Assembly: GCF_000275845.1 (NCBI RefSeq)
Contig: NW_006766935.1
Coordinates: 76,354 to 140,353 of the forward strand
Direction of reading: 5' to 3'
Source of the DNA: Dichomitus squalens LYAD-421 SS1
Taxonomy: Eukaryota; Basidiomycota; Agaricomycetes; Polyporales; Polyporaceae
Length of the DNA stretch: 64,000 nucleotides
Made by a program: the position numbers and the translations under genes
In this document: positions 10,788 through 21,984 of the stretch, one piece after another
How positions within the stretch are numbered: the first letter of the stretch is position 1
Layout: every line of letters starts with the position of its first letter
The notes under the pieces: generated by a model
What the model was told of the DNA's origin: nothing
Database searches by the model: none
The model's input: the letters and a program-made list of their open reading frames with translations, nothing else

Positions 10788-12349
10788 TTTTGGGACAATG
10801 GGTGGGTGGGAAATGAGAGGTAGAGGAGAGAGGTGGTGGTCGAATGAGAGGAAGGACGGAGCGCCCAAGCGTTCGCGGGCGGACGAAGAGCTGCAGCCAC
10901 AGACGCGTCTGAACGCGCGTCGCGTTACGTCTCACGTGCGGCTGGGTGATCCAAAATATGCACGCGCACGGATCCTTGGGTGCGTGCTGAGCAGGCTTGA
11001 TCAATCGTCTGCTCCAACATCTTCTGGAATGTGGAAGCATATGGTGCTTCACACTTGATGCTTCGGAACTTCCGTGGGCCAACTTTGTGCGATGCAAAGC
11101 TCCCACTCCTCTATACAAACCCTCAACTACAGGTTCAAGACCTCACACCGCCTACTATACCGGATGCCGTTATGCCATCCCTATGTGCTTACCGTGTAAC
11201 GAGTGGTAAGTGCTCGCAGCGACGTCATGAGGCTCTCCACTAAATGACTTCCCTGACAGATGGTGCGGACAGTCCCTGGAAGGGCGAGCCGAAGTTGTCC
11301 AGATCGTAGCATCAGTTGGTATCGCGCCAATTGCCCTCGCTGGATTGCATGCACATCTCCTGTGGACCACTTGGTGTACAAGATGTCTGCATGAGGGAAA
11401 CGATCGCAATAGGTCAGCGTAGGATATAGATAAGAATCCACTCCCAGTGAGTTGGACTGGTGGTAGAAGGAGGCGCCAACTTCTGACACTCTCTTTCACT
11501 GTAGCCAGTCTGCACAGCTCGAGGAACAATGCCCTTACCCCACAGTTGATTTAGGTTCAGACGGATGGTCTCCGAAATTCATCCGTCTGTGCTGATGGGG
11601 ATAGGGTGAGTGCGTACGATATCGTCATCCTCCAATGGTAGGAGTTGTACGAAGGGACACCTCTCAGACTCAACTGCGACAAAAATGTGGGACGAACTTC
11701 GATGAGCATTGCTCGCAGTATCTGCATGAGCTGACTGTTAATTTTCTATAGGATATATACTGCAGATACGACGACTAGACTAACGGGCATGGAGCTGATT
11801 TCGTGCGGAAGCTGCAAGACACGCGTGTGCTGCAGTAGTGATACAGTCGGACCTGCGTTGGCTTGTGGAAATTACCGCACGCGTCATGCCAGGACCTGGC
11901 TCATAAGGACACTCATACGGTTTACAAGCTGTATCGAATGAATGCCGTAACTTCGGGAACGGCATATTCGGCCAGTTCACGGCCCTGGGCGATAAGCAAA
12001 GCCGCCTCGTGGGTCTTGTTCTTATCAGAACCAACGTCCCGCGGCCATTATCTGCGTATCTCCCTACTCTCTCCAAAATTTAGGCAGGAACGCAAAGCCA
12101 TCGCGTGGACGCGTACGGTGCGAGGTCCCGTTCCGCAACCGTGAAAGTCAGTGGCTGATCTATCGATGTAACAGGAGGCTCGTTGTACGTACGTGGCTCC
12201 AGGAAGCTGGCCGCGTTCATCAGTGACTGATGAAAGAACGGATCATTTATGGTTCCATGTCCGCGAGCCATTATAAAAGAGTGCGCATATCTGGTGGGCG
12301 TAAAATTTGAACATACCGCCTCCCTCCACAAGAAGGCGTTCGATTGACG
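10788..12349. other. Intergenic, no recognisable gene
   Basis: The first ~150 bp probably carry the promoter and leader of the minus-strand nuclear-protein gene, and the last few hundred bp the promoter of the amidase gene. Minus-strand frames at 11170-11529 and 12271-12777 are open for 119-168 codons but show no family motif and overlap one another, so I do not call a gene. Confidence 0.45.
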
Positions 12350-14645
12350 ATGCAGCTGTTAGGTTTCTCAGCTGTGATCGTCTCAGCTGCTCTGCGGTTG
12401 ACGTCGGCCGCCCAAGTGTCTATCCAGGACAAAGGTAGGACCTTGGTTCTCAACAATATCTCGTATTTTCTCCCCCCTGTCTCGGTTTCAGCGCTGCAGG
12501 ACACGGTCGCCCTTCCTGCGGGCTCACCTGGATCGTTGATACCGTTCTCTGTGATTACGACCTCGAACCCGGGCTTCGATGAGGCCGCTTTACAGGACAC
12601 GATCGCAACATGGTCGATTATGGATGACGTTTGGAACAATGCATTCCTGACTGGTAATGTCTGACAAGGCCGTCGTCTCGTGCTCTGTCCTTCGCTCACG
12701 CGCTCCGCCGTCCAGGTGTGTTTGTAGATTTCAATGGCACGGAGCGTTCGCCTTCTGTCTCGCTTTCCGCTGCGCAAAAGAAGCTCGGCATCGACGTCGT
12801 CCTTCTATCCCCCAAATACCGCGGTGGAGTCGCCTTGACCAAGACCCTTCCTAGCGGACCGTACTTCTTGGAGTCGTCCACGGGTAATGTTTTCGAAGGT
12901 TAGTTTATGGTCGGCGAGCCCATCGATGACAGCAATGATTGACTTGGAGTCTCCAGCCTTACGATTATACAACGACGAGCAGCAATCGTTCCTCTATGGC
13001 ACTATTCCCGACGCAAAAGGCGGTTTTCAGGTTCTATCCGCCCGCGTCCCTGGAGCAGCAACCGAGACAATCGGCGTCCCCTCGCGCCTGTATTTCACCC
13101 CGACGGTCGAGAAGCCCTTCGCAGGCAAGCGGCTTGCCGTCAAAGACATCTACGACGTCCAAGGGCTACATACGGGCTGCGGAAACCGCGCCTTCTGGCA
13201 ATTCTACCCGCCCAAGAGCGCCACAGCGCCAGCAGTACAACGCCTCCTCGACGGGGGAATGATCCTCATAGGCAAGACGAAGACCTCTCAATTCGCCAAT
13301 GGGGAGCTCGCGACCGACGACTGGGTTGACTTGCATGCACCCTACAACCCGCGTGGAGACGGGTACCAGGATGGGAGTAGCTCTTCAACGGGCTCGGGCA
13401 CCGCTATCGCTGCGTACGCGTGGCTCGACTTTACTATTGGCAGCGACACAGGAGGGTCTATGAGAGGACCTGCGGGCGCCAACGGGGTATTCGGCAACAG
13501 GCCTTCGCATGGCGCTGTCTCGCTGGACAATGTGATGCCCCTCTCTCCTGAGCTCGACACCGGCGGTGTATTCTCGCGTGACGCAAAACTCTGGGCTGAA
13601 GTCGGGCATTGGTGGTATCAGAACAGCACTTCGGTATGTATGATTGACATGTTGATATGCGTCGACATGCGCCGACTCGTTCTCTCTTTTGTGTAGTTCT
13701 CCAAATTCCCAAAGAAGATCCTTTTTCCCACCGATTTCTGGGGCACCAGTTTCCTGCAAAACCCGCCAGCAGGTAACAGCGTCTCCGGCACCTTCAACAC
13801 CTTCATCACGAAGCTCGAGAAATTCCTCGAGACCAACCGTACCGAGATCAGTTTCTCCTTGACATGGAACGAGACAAAGCCTGCGACGGTCTCGGGCACC
13901 GTACAGCAACTGCTTACCACGACCTACGCAGACCTCATCTCGCTCGACCAAATCGCCCTTGTTGCAGATCCATTCATCAATGACTTCGGCGCTGCTAATG
14001 GTGGGCGAGCGCCCTTCATTGACCCCGCCCCACTTGCGCGATGGAACTACGGACGTGCACTTCCGGCAGGGAGGAAGGAACAGGCCGCTGCAAACAGGAC
14101 AATCTTCAGGGACTGGGTCGCAAGCGAGGTCCTGAAGTCTGACCCGACGACGTGCTCAGATTCTATCCTATTGTATCCGCAGAGTCGCGGGGGCACCGAG
14201 TACAGGAATGCTTACATCAAGTGTGTTCCCTCTCAGCAAGAAGTGCAATGATGCGCTGACCTGCGCTCCCCCTCTAGCCCTCCTAGCGCCCCTCTTGGCT
14301 TCAGCTCTGGCCGTCTCGCTGTGCATGCCGAGCTTCCCGATATGGTGGTCCCAAGTCAGTGGTATTAGCTTCTTGCCTCCGGAACGTCATTAACCGAAGC
14401 CTGTAGTCGGTGAGGCTCCGTATAACTCAACCGTCACGGGGAAGACCGAGTTTCTGCCCGTCACGATCTCCTTTGTCGCTGCGAAGGGTTGTGTAAGTCT
14501 TTGGTTCGCCTACTAGATATCGACCGTATTCGACCGCCCAATGCTGACACAAGTGCAGGATCTGATGCTCTTCAATTTGTTTGCGGCTTTACAGGACGCG
14601 GGCATAATCAGACCAGTCGTTACCGGGTCCCGCATGTTCTCATAG
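12350..14645 (+). CDS. Secreted amidase-signature-family hydrolase
   Basis: Seven exons in phase: 12350..12653, 12716..12883, 12957..13633, 13697..14220, 14278..14354, 14407..14492, 14559..14645; 640 aa. The start [17 protein letters not shown]... is a signal peptide cut near residue 22, so the enzyme is probably exported. The Ser-cisSer-Lys triad is visible: Lys in [11 protein letters not shown] (about K220), the Ser-rich [10 protein letters not shown] loop (cis-Ser about S300), and [12 protein letters not shown] (nucleophile about S325). Amidase-signature enzymes hydrolyse carboxamides; the substrate is unknown. The ~150 residues before the Lys are an extra N-terminal region absent from the minimal bacterial family. 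Several NxT/NxS sites fit secretion. The C-terminus ends GSRMFS, with no membrane anchor. Confidence 0.88.
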
Positions 14646-15051
14646 CAGGATTTAACCGAAATAGCCCCTTATCACTAGCAAGGATGCCCTCAGCGGTATT
14701 GGACTTGTAATGGCAGGATATTCTTGGGCCAGACTTCGGGAAGCATCAGTTTCGCCGAGACCGGCATCAATACTCATTGAGGTCTATTCAAGGAAGCGCG
14801 TTCACATTCGTCTTTTGCCTTGCTCGCATGCTGTGGAGCGTGTGAGGGCGCGTTGGGGGGGAGGCGGGGTCCCTTTGTCGTTGTTGACTGCGAGCGTAGT
14901 ATGCTCCACCACATATCTTGGCTACTCTGTCACTGGAAGTGACTATGTCATATGATATGCATATCCAATACAGGACGACATTGACTGTCCCCAACTGATT
15001 ACTTACGCACAACGCCTCCACCTCTGAGATCTGAACCTCCGGGACGTCAGC
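14646..15051. other. Short intergenic gap between convergent genes
   Basis: This separates the 3' ends of the amidase gene (plus) and the DUF6534 gene (minus). No coding or repeat signal was found. Confidence 0.5.
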
Positions 15052-17159
15052 TCAGACATCCTCTGTACGCTTCAGATCCGACTCTGACGGCTCGCGAACG
15101 ACCTCCTTGGTAATCTTCACAGCAATTCCATTGTCTCCAGCCTCGCTTGTCGACTGAGTGTCGTCGCGTCCAGCAAGTGATCGCACGTTCCAACTCGTGA
15201 CCATCTATTTCCAGTGACACCAGCGTCAGTCGTGGGCATGCCAAACATCGAGCGAGAAGCAAGTGAGCACCTGAGAGGTATGCTTCGTTGAGTGCGATAG
15301 CTCGATAGAGTCCAATGGTCGAATGCTGACGCCGAAGGGAGACGTGTCGGTGACACCCGCGGGATGGCGTGCCGAGATAGAGCGGCGAGAGTTTAGACTG
15401 TTCAGAATGAAGGCGCATGTGAGAACCCGAGGAACATTAAGGTATCAGCAGGGATGCCTACGCCGCTAGGAGCGAGTTTGAATATACTGCGATCGAAAAG
15501 TCAGGAGGACTAAGGGACGTCAAGCGATATCAGAAGACGTACGTTTAAGTCCGACCATCACGGTCGCCCAATATAGCAGCGTCTGTGGAAGAGCGAGAGA
15601 CTAGGAGAGTGTGAACTTATTTCTGATTTGTAACATACCCCACGAACTTCAAGCACTCACCAGGATGAAACACACAATGTTGTACACCCTGCACACATCC
15701 GTTCAGCTCGAGAGTACCACACATGACAAACGCTCTTGGACGCACCCCGTGACCAGGCCTAACATTGGAACTCGGGTGAATGTCCATCGTTAAGACTGTC
15801 TATACAGAAGACTTACCGGTGCTGACCGAGTACAGTATGAGATCGTTGATCATGTCGTTAGTCCTGCAACCGACTTAGGATACATGGCGGTACAAGGAGG
15901 CTCGCAGAGGCGTACCGCTGCATACCGCGTTTTTGGTTTTGTCGCAGCGTGTAGATCAGGACCCATGTGATGAGGAGGTCCGCGACGGCAGACGCAGATG
16001 TGTGCACCGAAACGAACCACTGGTAGAGGATGAGTAAGATTCAAGGAAGACCGGGGACGCACTCACCACTCGGGGAGTCATGCCATCCCAAGTCTTCAAC
16101 CGCAACCTGGAGTAGTATTTGAGAAGGTCAGGATAGGGAGCCAATTGGAAATGTCGAAGTTATTCCGTACGCATCGACCGCATACGCTACGAAAAGTTGA
16201 GTGCATCTCTCTATAACATTCAAGAAGTACGTGGGACGAACCGAAGCACACGCTCAACTCCAGCATCATGAACATGAACTAATTCGACTCAGCTCTGCTG
16301 CCTCTGTTCAACCGATAGGTTCGTAAGCAACTTACCGCGATCACGGCGACGGGCCTATACTGGCGCCCAACTGAAAGATTCTCAGCGAAAAGCGTGACAA
16401 GTTTGATAGCACGCAGACTAACTCAGCCAGACACGATGCAAAAAGAAGCTAGAACCGCGACACATGAAAATGGGTATACGATGCGCGGGGAATGACCACT
16501 ACTCACCATTGTGTGAATACAACCATGAGGGCCTACCCGGGAGTCTTCAGTATATATGAGGAACTAGAGCCGTAACGACTTACGCCGACGATGGCTAGTA
16601 CTACTGTTGACCTATGCACCCGTTAGATACGCCATGGAACAACGAGAAGACACTGCCACGTACCATACGATATACCCCAAGCTGGTTGGATCTGCGTAGT
16701 TTGAGACCCCATAGTAGTAGCTGTACGGCAGCACATCGATCGGTGAGTCACTCGGTTTCCAATGGAGAATAAAGACGGAGACTGACCACATATGGCAGGT
16801 GAGCACAGTGCATACTAGTTCCAGCACTCTGCAATTCTAGCACATCAGAATGTCGAGATCAGTGGATCAGAACGGGAAAACCCACAGGACAATCCCGACC
16901 TGTTGGTGGGAACTGTCAGTGCGAGTATTGACCCATGGTGCTTTCTTGAGGACTACACTCACATAAATTTTCAGCCATCGCTTATCGTAGGGGTAGTTGA
17001 CATAGTACAGATACGCCTGATGCAATGCCAGTCCATACAGCCTACACGAGAACGTCAGAGCAGGACATAAAGGCGGTTTGAGAAGGCTTACACGAGAGAG
17101 ATGTAAGTGCCGATAAAGACGGCACCGAGCGTATCGTCAATGGAAGGGAGAGATGACAT
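15052..17159 (-). CDS. DUF6534-family seven-helix membrane protein in 20 exons
   Basis: Exons, all phase-checked: 17092..17159, 16963..17041, 16886..16899, 16790..16828, 16664..16720, 16584..16611, 16507..16532, 16423..16448, 16336..16370, 16242..16278, 16171..16186, 16067..16106, 15916..16019, 15817..15863, 15746..15758, 15661..15688, 15543..15582, 15462..15486, 15271..15397, 15052..15204. They sum to exactly 334 codons (333 aa). Family landmarks appear in order: MSSLPSIDDTLGAVFIG, LYGLALHQAYLYYVNYP, FFLHRVWLIGR, VSVHTSASAVADLLITWVL, TNDMINDLILYSVSTG and LKLYSNSLLAALNSRRS. These cover about seven hydrophobic helices, followed by a charged cytosolic tail ending LKRTEDV. DUF6534 proteins are abundant in mushrooms and have no established function. 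Exons 3, 11 and 15 are only 14, 16 and 13 nt. Confidence 0.88.
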
Positions 17160-18359
17160 GACGCGAGTAAGCCGTTGTCCCAGTATCCGGGGCGGCGGGG
17201 TAATGTACTGTAGGTGAGGCAGAGTTCAAACTTTGGCGGGGACAGGATGTTCCATTGGCTCTCGAGCGGCACAGGTACCCAATAATACGCGTCCTGGAAG
17301 TCGAAGTCGCCGGGCGTGCGTAATGGAACGCATTCTTCTTGAGGCATGGGTGCTGTCCATTTCGTCCGAATATGGCAGTCCCGACCGGCAGGAGAGCGCA
17401 TATCAGAGTATGAGACTGTCAAAATACGGCATGTCCATGGACATGCGCCGCCTGCAAGCGCACACAGACATGCCCCGTCTGCAAGCGCGGGTTCTCCCGC
17501 GTGCGATGTGGCCCACAGAACTGCAACGAGGCAGAGAACGGACGACTTCCATTGGCCCGGATGAGATTAGAACCTTCCAATGGTCGCAGGTGGCGACACC
17601 GTGAACTTCAACCAAGGGTGGGACCACCGTCATTCATTCATGAACGCGAGCCTCATGATCCTCCAAGGGCCGTACCGGATGAGGAACGTGGTCCTCGAAG
17701 ATCGGGAACCCTACCGAAACGGAGAAGGTGGTTCGGAGGAGCTGTCGTACAAACATCAGCAAAAGTGTATAAATCTTGTTGCAAATTGCATTCACGCGTG
17801 GGGGCAGGGAATACTAGAAATACAGCACCCGAACTCACGTATATTGGGCGCACCTTGTCACGATTCCATGCTAGCGCAAGAAACCCGGACCGCCCGCGCG
17901 ACCCCGCAATACCTGAAAATACCTGGCAATCCTGCCGTGATCTCCTGGAGATTGCCTGGTATTTTGGGTATGACGGTGGCTTGCGATGACGGCAATGACG
18001 TGCCACATTTAGATTTGTGGCCCGGTATTGTGGATATGGCACGAGGGGGTAATTGCTAAAATGCCGGGCTGTACCGCGCAACAAGGGGCGCATGTTGTGA
18101 GCTATGGGCGAGATTGCCTCGCATTTCCGGTATCAGGTTCACTCAGGCTAGTATCGCAGGTACAACGAGACTGCAAATATATTTGGCGACAAGCCTGGTA
18201 CAATGTGCTACTACAGGACATCTATATATGCTACATTGCACAAACATATGTACAGCTGCACACATGACGTGGGTAAGAGCCAGATGATCTCGTTTATCAC
18301 GCTGTGCGGGGCGAGGATTTACATTAGTAGGTAGGAGGGGATGGATGACAGGGGAGATG
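17160..18359. other. Intergenic with a Cys-rich open frame and a near-perfect inverted repeat
   Basis: The frame 17414-17989 (plus) is open for 191 codons without an initial ATG. It begins with a CxxxCxxC...CxxC series (CAACKRTQTCPVCKRGF) that could be the remnant of a zinc-binding module; the rest matches nothing I know. An inverted repeat lies at 17916-17931 and 17950-17965. The promoter of the DUF6534 gene must lie just above 17160. Confidence 0.4.
17916..17965. repeat. 16-bp inverted repeat, one mismatch
   Basis: The arms AAAATACCTGGCAATC (17916-17931) and GATTGCCTGGTATTTT (17950-17965) pair at 15 of 16 positions around an 18-nt spacer. Several CCTGG-type copies lie around it. No function is assigned. 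Confidence 0.6.
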
Positions 18360-19479
18360 CACGCGAGGGAGTACGAATGAAGTCCTCGTATGTCTGAGCA
18401 TGGGACAGATGGTGAGACGCAGCGAGCCAATAGCTACTGTGACGCCAAGACGGAAGAGACGTACCTGCACCCGGTTTGCAGGGAGGACGGACTGGCAGTT
18501 CTGGCAGAACACTTCCTGCTCGTCTTGCTAGTGCGCCAGCAGGATGAACACGAAGGCGAGTTGTGTGCCATAGTCTGGTGGTACGTTACATGCATGAGTG
18601 CACCATGTCCGTTGCGCATGCGTCCGCGCTGTCATACCTCATACCCAGCCACCGAGAAGAGGAAGACGTTCTCTACACAAAAAAGAGAGTGGTGATGTCT
18701 GTCAACATGCACATATGCATCAAGACGAGCGGTGCTGTACCAGTCAGCGCGCTATCCAACAGCTTCGCCATGCTGTCCGTCCCGTCCTCATTCGCGTCGA
18801 GCAGGTTGCTCATCAGGTCGAAGCGCTCCTCCTTGGCCTGCCGCGTGGTCACCATCTCGTGCAAGTACGCCTAAAGGTGTTGTTGCCGCTCAAAGCGGAC
18901 AGCGGCCAAGCAACCTGAAGTGAGCCGACGCCGACTCGACTGCGCACATATATTATACAGCCATGTGCACGGATGGACGTACCATGAGCTCGTCATGCGC
19001 GGTCGCGAAGCGCAGCATGACGGGAGTGCCCCACCCGGGAACAGGACCTTCAGGACAAGGTGGTGCGAGACTTTGTACATCGTGTCCTGCGCGGGCAGCG
19101 TCAGGCTCACGTCTACACAAAAGCCCATATCCTGCGGTGTCCCCAAGGGAGACAGACACAGGAAGACAGACAGACCTTGAAAGTCAATGAATGTCCGAGG
19201 AGGACATCTTGGTTCTCGCTCCAGGACATCCGGCGCCCAAATCCTGCAATACCGATGACCAGGAGTGTGACCTGGACAAGGATGGACGGTGGCGGGCAAA
19301 CCTGAGCTCAGTAGCGGCAAGGATGGGAGTAGCACTACAGCGCTGGACGGGACGGGACTCACTGGCACGGTGAGGTCCATGATGTTGTCGAGCTTGACGG
19401 CGTCCCTGTCACCCCACACGTTCTGGAACACGTTGTCGAGCACCTTGGTGGTCTCATCCCAGACGAGCCTGGTGTTCTC
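18360..19479 (-). pseudogene. Cytochrome P450 pseudogene fragment
   Basis: P450-like exons follow in order: 19363..19479 (NTRLVWDETTKVLDNVFQNV), 19176..19271 (VTLLVIGIAGFGRRMSW), 18983..19086, 18741..18870 (AYLHEMVTTRQAKEERFDLM), 18638..18672 (ENVFLFSVAGYE) and ~18464..18574. Splice sites are intact, but there are three lesions. In 18983..19086 the frame changes between KVLFPG and WGTPVMLRF, as if one base were lost. In the I-helix exon ETMAH runs into LAFVFILLA only in another frame. There a TAG follows (LLAH*QDEQEV). A further K-helix-side scrap (TYEDF) near 18380 is again out of frame. The N-terminal anchor and proline hinge, the ExxR helix and the FxxGxRxCxG haem loop are all missing. P450s are haem monooxygenases; this copy cannot make one. 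Confidence 0.85.
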
Positions 19480-21950
19480 CTGTGTAGCGAGTCAGTGCTT
19501 CCTATTCCGAATTGGGACACAGAATCAGCAAGAAGGTGGTGCGTGAGGTGTACATACGATGGAGACACACCTGATAAGACAAGGAAGAGCCTGCAATGAC
19601 GTCAAGGGAGTAGGAATACGCATATATGCGTGTATAGTGGAAGTCATATACCGCACCTGTGTATTTACGTGATGACTGACATGATGGAGATGGATTGATC
19701 GACGGTCTCTGGCTGGCAGCAGAATCGGTCTGGTGGCGGAGGGTATGGGGCAGGAAAAGGGGGCAGCTTGAAGTTTCTCAAGGAATGCGGATCTTTATAT
19801 GTTGCAGCGTCGGAGTTCCTTCTGAGTTCAAGGCCTGTCAAAAGATGAGGAGGACACGGTAGAGCTCCTAGTGGGGCGAGTCCATCGCTGCCGAGGTGTC
19901 TATGTGAAAGAGAAACACGTCAGTCACGTGCCCGCTCATGGCGCGCATCATAATGATCACCGTGGTCCGTCTGTCTCATCCTGCATCCTGGTCATCGCTC
20001 GCCCCCTCATAATTATTGCTAGTACTGACATGTGCTAGGACTGACCGCCACAACCTGCAGCTTACTTGTGCGACCAGTCTGTCAAGCACCTCTAGCAACT
20101 TACGAAGAACAACGGGCTTAGCAGGGAGGAGGCCCTCAGGTCGCCAGTTCTACGGAGAGCGGAAATGGAATTGCAGCTGGCATTTACGGAGGACTGGTTC
20201 AAACAAGTACGTATACTTTGACTACTCTCGCACGCATATACTTATACAGATCGAAGAGGGCTGGAGCACGCCACGTGCCTTACTCTTGACGCGTCACCTC
20301 GCGTGCCTCCCGTCCACTGAGCCTCTCTACACCGCTCAAGCAACACTATGCCGACGAAGGAGGAACTGCTGAACCAGGCACAATCAAGGAAATCCTAGGT
20401 GAGCTCTGACAGATCCATTGCATGCCGTCGGCTTGGGACCAACTACGCGATACCGATACCGACATCGTCAATCAGCGGTCATGCCTCTGTAGAGGAAAAG
20501 AGGGCTGAGCTCTGCCACTAGGAAACCGTCCTGGTGAAGCTCGGAGAGTTGTACCAGGACCAGAAGTGCGTACTTCCTTGTGGCTGAGGCTCTTGCTATC
20601 TGATACCAAATATTTGTGAAAGCAGGACGTTGATGAGGTCGTCACTCTGTTGTGCTCCCTTGTGTCCTCGCGGTGAAAATCGCCAAACTGAGTACGCCGC
20701 ATTCTATTCTTTCCCAAAGGTCCTGCTATATAGTCCGAGCGCTCCTCGATTGCTTCAACTCCAAGTCCATTCCAGATAGCCAGAAGATCCAGATTGATAT
20801 GTTGCAGGAGAACAACGAGTGGGTGAAGTGGGAGAAGCTGATAACCATTCAGGTAGCTTTATACCGGGGCCTGGGTATCTCGTAACGTACTTCAGTGGCT
20901 GCTCTTAGCATTCTCAGCAGAAACTTTTGTTACCGTCTCTTGCATGCTTGGGCGCATTGGGAGATCTCTGGAGGTGGCTCGGCATCATCGAGCACTTTCT
21001 CCAGCGCAGTGGACCGATGCTGACAAAGTGCGGAAGTGGAAAAAATGTTGGCCCCGTCCGAGTCCTCGCTGATGCTAAGCTTGAGGCGACAACAGGTTGT
21101 TGCAATGCAACTACCTCCGCCGAAGTGTCTTGTGGATAGAGTAGTTACTGTACACCATTGAGCGACGACACATTGTCATACAATATGTGATGAAGACCGC
21201 GAGGTCATGCAATTTTGGTGCGCATCTCGCGCGGTATTGTGAGTATCGCGTAGACAGGCAATGATAGCCCCTATATTAGGCGCGCGCGCGGCCCCGCACC
21301 GTAACTTGCGCTTCAGGCCACACCGACAATCCTGGAGGGGATTTATACACCTTTGCTGATGAAGTTCTCGGGTTGGAACGCCGGTGAAAGACGCCCGTCA
21401 GTTGCAGCGCTCCGATGAGATTTTTAAATTGACCGAAAGAACTCTCTTAGGAGTCTCAAAGGGAGGGCATGCGAGAGAGGCAGGAATAATGGGTACTTGG
21501 AGAACCTCAGACGTCGCGCTCCGAAGGGAAAACAGAAGCAAGCACAGACGCCTGAACACACCACTTCCAACCGTCGCAATGGAGTTCGCCTCCCTTCCAA
21601 GCACACAACATTGTGTCGCAGATGCAGCAAACGGCCAGTCCTCGGGAGCACCTGTCAATTCAAAGTCGTCCACGGGCTCAGATAAGTCGACTTGTATTGC
21701 TGCACCAGAACAACGATAAGTTGTAGAGGAGTGTGGCTTCACATATGATGATTGCCCCCCATTCCGTTTAAGGCCTACGGCAATCTCTTACGACCTCGAG
21801 ATCCAAATCAAATATATGGTTTATGAGCGATTGCTGGTTACCATTGCGTCTGTGGTCTCCACCATGCGTCAAAGGAGACCGACTTTGCACGTCGAAGGCG
21901 ATCGCGCGCTCTTCATCGTATGGGCTTTCTTTATAGCCTCCATCATAGCA
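19480..21950. other. Non-coding or decayed sequence
   Basis: No intact family is visible. The missing P450 5' part was looked for above 19480 and not found. Around 20650-21140 (plus) two open stretches (...SIPDSQKIQIDMLQENNEW... and ...GDLWRWLGIIEHFLQ...) look protein-like but share no motif with a family I know and lack convincing joins. A GC-rich alternating tract lies near 21278-21292. Confidence 0.4.
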
Positions 21951-21984
21951 GGCCACGACTACGATTCTAGCCGTAGTCGTGGCC
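21951..21984. repeat. Perfect 13-bp hairpin
   Basis: GGCCACGACTACG (21951-21963) and CGTAGTCGTGGCC (21972-21984) are exact reverse complements around an 8-nt loop. No T-run follows, so a terminator is not suggested; it may be a transposon-end relic. Confidence 0.7.

Noticed and set aside
17280..18360. Missing haem-binding end of the P450 pseudogene
   Set aside because: I searched the minus strand for an FxxGxRxCxG-like motif and the ExxR helix and found neither.
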